Of a stretch of DNA of 17,514 nt, positions 8,211-14,367 are shown piece after piece (position 1 is the stretch's first letter; the number at the start of each line of letters is the position of its first letter). The stretch is from the NCBI GenBank assembly GCA_036788215.1, contig DAIQNV010000067.1, positions 1-17,514 of the forward strand. Reading direction: 5' to 3'. Origin of the DNA: DAIQNV01 sp036788215. Its GTDB lineage: Bacteria > Planctomycetota > Phycisphaerae > Phycisphaerales > UBA1924. The notes under the pieces were generated by a model, which did not search any database, was not told the origin of the DNA, and saw only the letters and a program-made list of their open reading frames with translations. The translations under genes were made by a program, and so were the position numbers.

Positions 8211-9671
8211 ATGCGTGCACTCGTCTGGTTCCGCTCCGATCTTCGCGTCCGTGACAACACCGCGCTCATCGCCGCCTGCAAGGGCGCGGGTGGGAGCGGG
8301 GATGGCGGGGTGGTGGCTGTGTTTACCATCTGCCCCGAGCAGTGGAGAGAGCACGACTGGGGTGATGCGAAGGCGGATTTCATCCTGCGGAACCTCGCGG
8401 AGCTCAGAAGGTCGCTCGCGGATCGCAACATCCCGCTGAAGATCCTCACTTTTGCGAACTTTTCAGGGGCTCCGCAAGCCTTGCTGAAGCTGGCCCGCGA
8501 GACGGGGTGCCGGGCGCTGTACTTCAACGCCGAGTTCGAGATCAACGAGCGGACCCGAGATGCGGCGGTCGCCGAATCATTTGCTGGCGCGGGGCTCGAG
8601 GTGCACTCGTTTATCGACAAGGTGGTCTTCGAGCCGGGCTCGGTGATGACCAAGACCGGCAATTGGTACACGGTGTACAGCCCGTACAAGAAGGCCTGGC
8701 GCGAGCGCTACAAGACCACCGACGCCCCCACCGCGCAGGGCCTTCCGAAGAAGCAGCCCGAAATCGGGATCGACGCGGACGACGTCCCGGCGTCGATCGA
8801 GGGCTACCACACCGGCGATCGCGACGACGAGCGGGGCGTGCGGCCCGACCTGTGGCAGGCCGGCGAGGAACACGCCCGCCGCCGGCTCCAGAGCTTCATC
8901 GCCGATCGCGCTGCGGGCTACAAGGACAAGCGGGACCTCCCCGCCATCAACGGCACCAGCACGCTGAGCCCCTACCTGACCATGGGCGTCATCAGCCCGC
9001 GCCAGTGTTTCGACGCGGCGCTCGAGGCCAACAACAGCCGCATCGACTCGGGGTCGACCGGTCTCGTCGGCTGGATGGAGGAGCTGATCTGGCGCGAGTT
9101 CTACCACCACCTGCTGATCGGATTCCCGAAGCTGAGCAAGGGGCGGGCGTTCCGTGCCGAGATGGACAGCGTCCCGTGGAACGATGACGAGGACGCGTTC
9201 CGGCGCTGGTGCGAGGGCCGGACGGGGTATCCGATCGTTGACGCCGGTATGCGTCAGCTCAACAGGACCGGCTGGATGCACAACCGCGTCCGGATGATCA
9301 CCGCGATGTTCCTGACCAAGGACCTCTTGATCAACTGGCGGAAGGGCGAGCGGTACTTCATGCAGCGCCTGGTCGATGGCGACCTCGCGGCCAACAACGG
9401 GGGCTGGCAATGGTCGGCGAGCACCGGCACCGACGCCCAGCCCTACTTCCGCATCTTCAACCCGACGACGCAGGGAGAGCGCTTCGACAAGTCGGGGGAG
9501 TACATTCGGAGGTTCGTCCCCGAGCTCGCGACGCTCGCGGGCAAGGCCATCCATGATCCGTCCACAGCCGGCATGTTCCAGGAGCTGGACTACCCCGAGC
9601 CCATGGTCGACCACAAGAAAGCCCGCGAGAGCACACTTGCCGCCTTCAAGCGGACCTCGGGCAACGGCTGA
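8211..9671 (+). CDS. phrB: Deoxyribodipyrimidine photolyase (class I CPD photolyase)
   Basis: A 486-residue flavoprotein that uses blue/near-UV light to split cyclobutane pyrimidine dimers. The N-terminal antenna domain begins MRALVWFRSDLRVRDNTAL. The FAD-binding domain has NGTSTLSPYLTMGVISPRQ, ELIWREFYHHLLIGFP, GYPIVDAGMRQLNRTGWMHN and NNGGWQWSASTGTDAQPYFR. By spacing, Trp323, Trp376 and Trp399 correspond to the E. coli electron-transfer triad W306/W359/W382, and Trp294 to W277, which stacks on the dimer: all four share an offset of 17. The full-length class I pattern argues for a true CPD photolyase, not a DASH or signalling cryptochrome. It follows the SOUL gene by 21 bases and stands close to the ligase-associated repair operon. 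Confidence 0.95.
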   Translation: MRALVWFRSDLRVRDNTALIAACKGAGGSGDGGVVAVFTICPEQWREHDWGDAKADFILRNLAELRRSLADRNIPLKILTFANFSGAPQALLKLARETGCRALYFNAEFEINERTRDAAVAESFAGAGLEVHSFIDKVVFEPGSVMTKTGNWYTVYSPYKKAWRERYKTTDAPTAQGLPKKQPEIGIDADDVPASIEGYHTGDRDDERGVRPDLWQAGEEHARRRLQSFIADRAAGYKDKRDLPAINGTSTLSPYLTMGVISPRQCFDAALEANNSRIDSGSTGLVGWMEELIWREFYHHLLIGFPKLSKGRAFRAEMDSVPWNDDEDAFRRWCEGRTGYPIVDAGMRQLNRTGWMHNRVRMITAMFLTKDLLINWRKGERYFMQRLVDGDLAANNGGWQWSASTGTDAQPYFRIFNPTTQGERFDKSGEYIRRFVPELATLAGKAIHDPSTAGMFQELDYPEPMVDHKKARESTLAAFKRTSGNG

Positions 9672-9728
9672 TCCACACCCCCTGGCGGGTTGGTCTCCCG
9701 GCCTGTCTCCCGGTGTACCCTCTCGCCC

Positions 9729-10595
9729 GTGACGGACACCTCGCTCGAGACACGCCCCTCCAGAGACCCGTCGGGCTCGCCCAGCCCCGGCGGCACCGCC
9801 CTGCTCCACATCGATCTGGCCTGCGCCGCCTGCGGCTATGGCCTGCTCGGGGAGCCGGTCGACGCCTCCTGTCCGCAGTGCGAGGCCCCGATCAACCTGA
9901 CGGTCCGCCCGGGGGACCTCCTGCTCGCGAGCGATCACTTCCTCCGCAGGCTCCGTTTCGGGATGCAGCTCGTCCTCGGGGGCATCCTGGGCCAGGTGGT
10001 CGTGACGGTGGCCATCGTGGTGGGTCAGGTCGTGCTCGCGTCTCCGGGCGGGGTCGTCTCGGCCCCGGTCTGGGAGGCTGTGTCGGCTGCCGCGGGCGTG
10101 GTGGTGGCGATCGTCATCGCGCAGGGCTGGTTCATCGTGACCGAGCCGGACTCGGGGGGTCGCTTTCTCAGCGCGGCGCGGACGGATGGCGCGGTCGTCC
10201 GTCGCGCCGTCTTCGCGCACGCGGTTTTCGTCGGGACCACGCTCCTGGGCCAGTGGCTCGCGGTCCTCCCGGCCCTCGTTCCGCACCAGGCCTCGATCGG
10301 CCTCGTTGTGGGCGGGGCGGGCCTCGGCGCATTCATCACGCTGTGCGTGCAGTTTTTCGCGGTGATGGCCTATCTCGGGCACATCGCCCGGGGCACGCGC
10401 GACAAGGCGCTCGCCAGGCTGGTCCGCACGCGCACCTGGTCCTGCCCGGTTTGGGCGACGGTGGGCCTGTTGCTCTTCGGACTGGGTCCGCTCATCGCGC
10501 TGGTGCTCTACTACAACACGATCGCCGCGATCCGCACCCGCCTTGGCCGGATCCTGCAGGCCCATCGCACGACCCAGCTCGCGATCACTGCGTAG
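9729..10595 (+). CDS. Zinc-ribbon multi-pass membrane protein, function unknown
   Basis: About 288 residues. Near the N-terminus a short zinc ribbon is visible (CAACGYGLLGE then SCPQCEAPI: two CxxC pairs), followed by five likely membrane helices (FGMQLVLGGILGQVVVTVAI; VSAAAGVVVAIVIAQGWFIV; FVGTTLLGQWLAVLPALV; GLGAFITLCVQFFAVMAYLG; WATVGLLLFGLGPLIALVLY). Such CGY-ribbon membrane proteins are common in planctomycetes and have no known function. GTG at 9729 is my preferred start; a TTG at 9690 would add 13 residues. It lies 57 bases after the photolyase on the same strand and may be read through from that operon. No catalytic motif was recognised. Confidence 0.75.
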   Translation: MTDTSLETRPSRDPSGSPSPGGTALLHIDLACAACGYGLLGEPVDASCPQCEAPINLTVRPGDLLLASDHFLRRLRFGMQLVLGGILGQVVVTVAIVVGQVVLASPGGVVSAPVWEAVSAAAGVVVAIVIAQGWFIVTEPDSGGRFLSAARTDGAVVRRAVFAHAVFVGTTLLGQWLAVLPALVPHQASIGLVVGGAGLGAFITLCVQFFAVMAYLGHIARGTRDKALARLVRTRTWSCPVWATVGLLLFGLGPLIALVLYYNTIAAIRTRLGRILQAHRTTQLAITA

Positions 10596-10846
10596 AGCTT
10601 AACGCACGGGGAGGGCGCGCTGTCCCCGGATCCCGATGACGACCCGGCCCGCGGAGCGCTCGCGTGCCCATGTCCCGATGTCTCGGGAACGATGACACGC
10701 CTTGCGGGGCGGGGCCGGCGAGGGGCCGGACAGCAGCCCCCGGACATCGGGGCTCCGTCGGACGGCACCCCGGGCATCATTTTTATGATTGCTTTGGCTC
10801 GGCTGGGCATCGCGTCGGGGTGGTGGCGGCTTGCGAATGATGAGGC
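10596..10846. other. Intergenic region with GC-rich dyads before the AAA+ gene
   Basis: No gene is seen in these 251 bases. There are small hairpins: TCCCGA at 10673-10678 pairs with 10683-10688; AGCCCC at 10735-10740 pairs with GGGGCT at about 10749-10754; and a nested CGGGG/CCCCG dyad spans about 10748-10772, ending 8 bases before TTTTT. The last could be a weak terminator for the zinc-ribbon gene, but the spacing is poor. Confidence 0.4.
10784..10789 (+). promoter_or_regulatory. Candidate -10 element of the AAA+ gene
   Basis: TATGAT sits in the only AT-rich patch of the intergenic region, 57 bases before the start codon of the AAA+ gene. No convincing -35 is seen 16-18 bases upstream, so the call is weak. 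Confidence 0.3.
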
Positions 10847-12355
10847 ATGAACGACGCTAAGACGATTCGGCCGCGGACGGTGGGTGAGCTTCGGGAGTCT
10901 GGTTGGGTGAGCCGGAGTGTGAAGGAGGAGTTGCGGGGGAACCTCATCCGGGCCCTCGAGGCGGGGGATGACCTGTTCCCGGGGATCGTGGGGTACGAGG
11001 ACACGGTGATCCCGGAGATCGTGAACGCGGTGCTGGCGGGGCACGATGTCTTGTTTATGGGGGAGAAGGGGCAGGCGAAGAGCCGGCTGATGCGGATGCT
11101 GGTGCGGTTCCTGGATGAGGAGCTGCCTTTCCTGGAGGTGCCGGGGTCGCCGGTGCACGAGGACCCGTACCGCCCGATCACGACCAAGGGGCGGCGGGTG
11201 CTGGAGCTGATGGGGGAGGATGCCCCGGTCGGGTGGTGGCCCCGCGAGAAGCGGTACGCGGAGCGGCTGGCGCCCGGGACGAAGTTCGCGGACATCATCG
11301 GGGAGATCGACCCCGCGAAGATCCTGGGCATGGACGCGTCGGTCGACTCCGGGGAGAAGCACCCCGATGACGCGAAAGCCCTCGGGGTCGGCGGCGGGGT
11401 GTCGATGTCGAGCGAGGAGGCGCTGCACTTCGGGCTGATCCCGCGGATGCACCGCGGGATCTTCGCGATGAACGAGCTGCCGGACCTGGATGATCTGGTG
11501 CAGGTGGGTTTGTTCAACATCCTGGAGGAGCGGGATGTGCAGATCCGTGGGTACCCGATCAGCTTCGACATCGATGTGCTGGTGCTCTTCAGCGCGAACC
11601 CGCAGACCTACAACCGGTCGGGGAAGGTGATCCCGCAGCTGAAGGACCGGATCGGGGCGACGATCCGGACGCACTATCCCAGGAGCCGGGACGCGGCGAT
11701 CGAGATCACGGAGGCGGAGGCGCTGAAGGACGGGCTGGATCTTGGGGATCCGAAGGATGGGAAGACCTATCCGGTGATCGTGCCGCGGTTCATGAAAGAG
11801 GTCGTCGAGGAGATTTCAATCCGCGGGCGCAAGAGCAAGTGGGTGGACCAGGACTCGGGCGTCAGCGCACGCTTCAGCATCGCGAACTTCAAGCAGATGG
11901 TGGCGAGCGCGAGGCAGCGGGCGATCCGGCTGGGGGAGACGCCCAGCGTGTGCCGGGTGTCGGACCTCGCGCACTTCCACGCGTCGGCGGTGGGGAAGCT
12001 CGAGCTCGACATGATGGGGACGCACCAGATGACCGAGCGGCAGGTGCTGGATGCGCTGCTGGCGGAGGCGGTGGGCGGGGTGTTCGAGGAGTATGTGACC
12101 AAGCACGGGCTGGAGGAGATCGCGGCGGTGTTCGGCAAGGGCGTGAAGATCGAGGTCGGGGATATGGTGCCGAGCCGGGCGTACGGGGAGGTCCTGAAGC
12201 GTGTGCCGGAGGTGTGGGAGAAGGCGTTTGAAGTGAACCCGGCGGAGGACGCGGGGGTTCGGGCGAGCTGCGTGGAGTTCGTCTTGGCGGGGCTCTGGGC
12301 GACGGATCGGATCAGTCGTGGTGAGCGGTATGGGCGGGTGGAGTATGAGGTGTAG
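10847..12355 (+). CDS. AAA+ ATPase of the MoxR / Mg-chelatase subunit I type
   Basis: A 502-residue cytoplasmic ATPase. Walker A is GEKGQAKS (72-79), with Ala-Lys-Ser replacing the usual Gly-Lys-Ser/Thr context. Walker B is GIFAMNEL (204-211), with Asn where Asp is usual. Sensor 1 is LFSANPQTYNRSGK (about 248-260), followed by QLKDRIGATIRTHYP with a likely arginine finger at Arg268. These variants are, to my knowledge, typical of a chelatase-like subgroup often encoded near VWA proteins. The VWA gene at 14368-16212 is the probable partner: an AAA+ ring acting through a VWA/MIDAS adaptor to insert a metal or remodel a protein. The substrate is unknown. The ATG at 10847 follows GATGAGGC, a fair ribosome site. 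Confidence 0.85.
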   Translation: MNDAKTIRPRTVGELRESGWVSRSVKEELRGNLIRALEAGDDLFPGIVGYEDTVIPEIVNAVLAGHDVLFMGEKGQAKSRLMRMLVRFLDEELPFLEVPGSPVHEDPYRPITTKGRRVLELMGEDAPVGWWPREKRYAERLAPGTKFADIIGEIDPAKILGMDASVDSGEKHPDDAKALGVGGGVSMSSEEALHFGLIPRMHRGIFAMNELPDLDDLVQVGLFNILEERDVQIRGYPISFDIDVLVLFSANPQTYNRSGKVIPQLKDRIGATIRTHYPRSRDAAIEITEAEALKDGLDLGDPKDGKTYPVIVPRFMKEVVEEISIRGRKSKWVDQDSGVSARFSIANFKQMVASARQRAIRLGETPSVCRVSDLAHFHASAVGKLELDMMGTHQMTERQVLDALLAEAVGGVFEEYVTKHGLEEIAAVFGKGVKIEVGDMVPSRAYGEVLKRVPEVWEKAFEVNPAEDAGVRASCVEFVLAGLWATDRISRGERYGRVEYEV

Positions 12356-12405
12356 TCCGCTCCGCGGGGTGTGAAGACGGGGCACGAGGGTCCGCCACTC
12401 GCATG

Positions 12406-12433
12406 AAAAACGCCCGCCAAAGGGCGAGCGTTT
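12406..12433 (-). terminator. Intrinsic terminator of the downstream PEP-CTERM-like gene
   Basis: Stem arms 12408-12418 and 12423-12433 pair at 10 of 11 positions with a 4-base loop. Read on the - strand, the stem is followed by TTTTT (12410-12406, partly in the stem). It lies 24 bases after the stop of the 12457-13002 gene. It may also help stop the AAA+ transcript from the other side (only TTT there). Confidence 0.75.
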
Positions 12434-12456
12434 GCGGAGCGTGGCTCATCCGTTGA

Positions 12457-13002
12457 TCAGCGCCGGCGGCGCGCCGCGGCGAAACCGGCGAGGCCGAGGA
12501 CACTGACGGCCCCGGGCGTCGGCACGGCGGCGAAGCCGAGGTCGACGGAGATCGTGGTGCCGTTCTGGAGCAGGGCGAGGTCCCCGATGCTGTTCAGGGG
12601 GACGTACACGCTGTTGTTCGTGAACGAGAACGCGGACGCATCGGCCCAGTTGGTGGGTGCGTTCGAGACCGAGATGCTTGCGCTGTCGATCGAGTCGCTG
12701 GCATCGGTGGCCACGAAGTTGATCATGTGCAGAGCAGTGTCGGCGCCCGAGGAGTGGAGCACGGACGGATCGGCGAGGGCCGTGATCTGGATGTTCGCGC
12801 CGTTCACGACGATTGAAAAGAGATCGGTTCCAGCAAAGTTGAGCGTGCTCGCGAGCCCGTTGGCGGTCACGGACTGCTGGGTGAAGGTGAGGCCCGGGAT
12901 GTCCGAGCGGTGCAGAACAACATCGATGTTGGCGTTGTTCCAGTCCGCGGATGCGGCGGTGGAGGCCGCGGCGAGTGCGGCGAGTGTGAGAACTCTCTTC
13001 AT
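12457..13002 (-). CDS. Secreted PEP-CTERM-like protein, paralogue A
   Basis: 181 residues, function unknown. It has a signal peptide (MKRVLTLAALAAASTAASA, then DW) and a sorting-type tail: VPTPGA, hydrophobic LGLAGFAAA, then RRRR at the very end. This is the Phycisphaerae variant of the PEP-CTERM signal, thought to be processed by an exosortase at the cell envelope. The mature part is predicted mostly beta, with ALHMINFVATDASDSIDSA and VYVPLNSIGDLALLQNGTTI. It is about half identical by eye to the gene at 13280-13828, so a tandem duplication. The ATG at 13002 is preceded by GAAGGGAAAG; longer readings have no signal peptide at their start. It has its own upstream element and terminator. Confidence 0.85.
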   Translation of the reverse strand: MKRVLTLAALAAASTAASADWNNANIDVVLHRSDIPGLTFTQQSVTANGLASTLNFAGTDLFSIVVNGANIQITALADPSVLHSSGADTALHMINFVATDASDSIDSASISVSNAPTNWADASAFSFTNNSVYVPLNSIGDLALLQNGTTISVDLGFAAVPTPGAVSVLGLAGFAAARRRR

Positions 13003-13056
13003 GATCTTTCCCTTCGGGTGTGCGGTGGTCTCTTCGCGTTGGGGCCGCGGTCGCGG

Positions 13057-13084
13057 CGCTGTGTAGAAGACATACACCGATGTC
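13057..13084 (-). promoter_or_regulatory. Conserved upstream element of paralogue A
   Basis: On the - strand this reads ACATCGGTGTATGTC, then a short spacer, then ACAGCG. The same arrangement stands before paralogue B (13880-13911). GTGTAT lies 70 bases before the start codon here and 69 there. It may be a promoter (GTGTAT as part of a -10) or an operator; the ACA...TGT ends are dyad-like. Confidence 0.5.
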
Positions 13085-13215
13085 CGGCGATCACACTCCG
13101 ATCGGTAGATGGTGCGATCTTCGGGGTGAGAACCGTTGTTTCCCTGCACCGAGAATTCGAGGATCGGGCTACGCGGGGCTGATTCGGGGTGGTGCCGGCT
13201 GAACGAGCGTTCATG

Positions 13216-13249
13216 AAAAAACCGCCGGTCGCGCGCTGGCGACCGGCGG
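13216..13249 (-). terminator. Intrinsic terminator of paralogue B
   Basis: A perfect 11-bp stem (13222-13232 with 13239-13249, six-base loop) is followed on the - strand by six T (13221-13216). It lies 30 bases past the stop of the 13280-13828 gene and separates the two paralogous units. Confidence 0.9.
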
Positions 13250-13279
13250 CAGATTCGATGCTGGATGCGGTGGCTGGAC

Positions 13280-13828
13280 TCAGCGACGACGACGCGTCGC
13301 GACCAGCCCGGCGAGGGCGAGGACCCCCGCGGCGCCCGGCGTCGGGACGAAGGCGAGATCGATGGTGATCGTGGTGCCTTCCTGGAGGTAAGCGAGATCG
13401 CCGGTGCTGTTGAGCGGGATATAGACGCCGTTGTCATCCCAGCGGAAGGCCGAGGCGTTGTCCCAGTTGGCGGGGGGGATGCCCTCGGAGAGGGAGATGG
13501 TCGCGCTCTGGATCGCCTGCGCGGGGTTGGTCGCGACGATGTCGATCATGTGGAGGGCGGTACCGGCGCCGGCGGAGTTGAGGACCGTCGGGTTGGCCAG
13601 GGCGGTCACTTCGATGCGGGAGCCCTCGACCTTCACCGAGAACATGTCGATGCCGACAAAGTTCAGGATGCGGGTGGCATCGGGACCAGCCACAACGGAC
13701 TGCATCACAAAGGGCGTGTCCGGCATGTCGTGGCGGTTCAGGGTCATATCGACGGTGGCGCCCGACCAGTCGGCGTGCGCAGCCGTCGCCGCCGCGGCGA
13801 GCGCGGCGAGCGTGATCACTCTCTTCAT
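13280..13828 (-). CDS. Secreted PEP-CTERM-like protein, paralogue B
   Basis: 182 residues, function unknown. Signal peptide MKRVITLAALAAAATAAHA, then DW; beta-rich middle part; C-terminal VPTPGA, LALAGLVAT and RRRR. Conserved blocks shared with paralogue A include ALHMI-IVAT, NWDNASAF, VYIPLNSTGDLAYLQEGTTI and the sorting tail. The ATG at 13828 has a strong AAGGAG about 8 bases upstream. It is transcribed alone, ending in a strong terminator at 13216-13249. The middle resembles the cohesin-like or beta-sandwich folds seen in other PEP-CTERM proteins only in general composition; I do not assign a domain. Confidence 0.88.
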   Translation of the reverse strand: MKRVITLAALAAAATAAHADWSGATVDMTLNRHDMPDTPFVMQSVVAGPDATRILNFVGIDMFSVKVEGSRIEVTALANPTVLNSAGAGTALHMIDIVATNPAQAIQSATISLSEGIPPANWDNASAFRWDDNGVYIPLNSTGDLAYLQEGTTITIDLAFVPTPGAAGVLALAGLVATRRRR

Positions 13829-13879
13829 GGATCGATCTCCTTGGATCCTCGTCTCGGTGTGTGCGCGCCGGTTTCCCGA

Positions 13880-13911
13880 CGCTCTGTACAGGTGAGATAC
13901 ACCGGATGTGA
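13880..13911 (-). promoter_or_regulatory. Conserved upstream element of paralogue B
   Basis: On the - strand this reads CACATCCGGTGTATCTC, a short spacer, then ACAGAGCG. It matches the element upstream of paralogue A in sequence and in distance to the start codon (GTGTAT 69 bases away). It may be a shared promoter or regulator site. Confidence 0.5.
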
Positions 13912-14116
13912 GGGATTGCCAGCGGATGCCGATTGTGCGGGCGCAGGAAGGCGTGAATTGGTTCATTTCTCTAGGGAACGATGACAAGGTGGGAAAGCTG
14001 GCGGAGCGAGGGAAGCGGGCTCCGTGCGACCGTGGAATGTCGCGGGGCTCAGGACGGGTTCGAGGGTCCTCAGCATCTCTGGAACGACCAGGGGCGTTGG
14101 CCTAGGGATCCGGACG

Positions 14117-14347
14117 ATGGGTCACAAGCAATCAAAGATGACGCTGTCCGTTGCTCTCGGGGTTGCCCTGGGGTGGCTTGTTCTGCTCGGCTCCGCCCGG
14201 TTCCTCGATGTGCTTGACGGGACCGATCTTGCGCTGTTCGGCGCGGTCGCGGTTGCGACGACCGGGAGTGTGATCGCGACCGCAAAGGCTTCGCGACCGG
14301 CGGCGTGCCGGCGTGAGGTGGCGGGGAGCGGGGACGGTGAGGCCTGA
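14117..14347 (+). CDS. Small two-helix membrane protein, function unknown
   Basis: 76 residues. A short polar start (MGHKQSKM) leads into two hydrophobic stretches, MTLSVALGVALGWLVLLGSA and ALFGAVAVATTGSVIATA, then a basic and polar tail (KASRPAACRREV). The ATG at 14117 is preceded by AGGGATCC at a usable distance; an ATG 31 codons further upstream (14024) would add a segment with no coding character. It ends 20 bases before the VWA gene on the same strand, so it could be co-transcribed and serve as a membrane anchor for it. That is speculation; no family is recognised. Confidence 0.5.
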   Translation: MGHKQSKMTLSVALGVALGWLVLLGSARFLDVLDGTDLALFGAVAVATTGSVIATAKASRPAACRREVAGSGDGEA

Positions 14348-14367
14348 GGGCGCGCTAGCGTTCCGCC

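Noticed and set aside
8211..9671. Cryptochrome-DASH or signalling cryptochrome
   Set aside because: The sequence follows E. coli-type class I photolyase closely, including the triad and dimer-stacking Trp positions, with no C-terminal extension.
8577..10565. Long open frame on the - strand opposite the photolyase and membrane protein
   Set aside because: A high-GC shadow: low-complexity Arg/Gly/Pro/Asp-rich translation, no domain, opposite two clear genes.
10776..10789. ATCAT-TTTT-ATGAT hairpin as a regulatory stem
   Set aside because: Only five A/T-rich pairs; as likely a chance feature of the AT-rich promoter patch.
13003..13437. N-terminal extension of PEP-CTERM paralogue A
   Set aside because: It would cross the terminator of paralogue B and the shared upstream element, and would bury the signal peptide.
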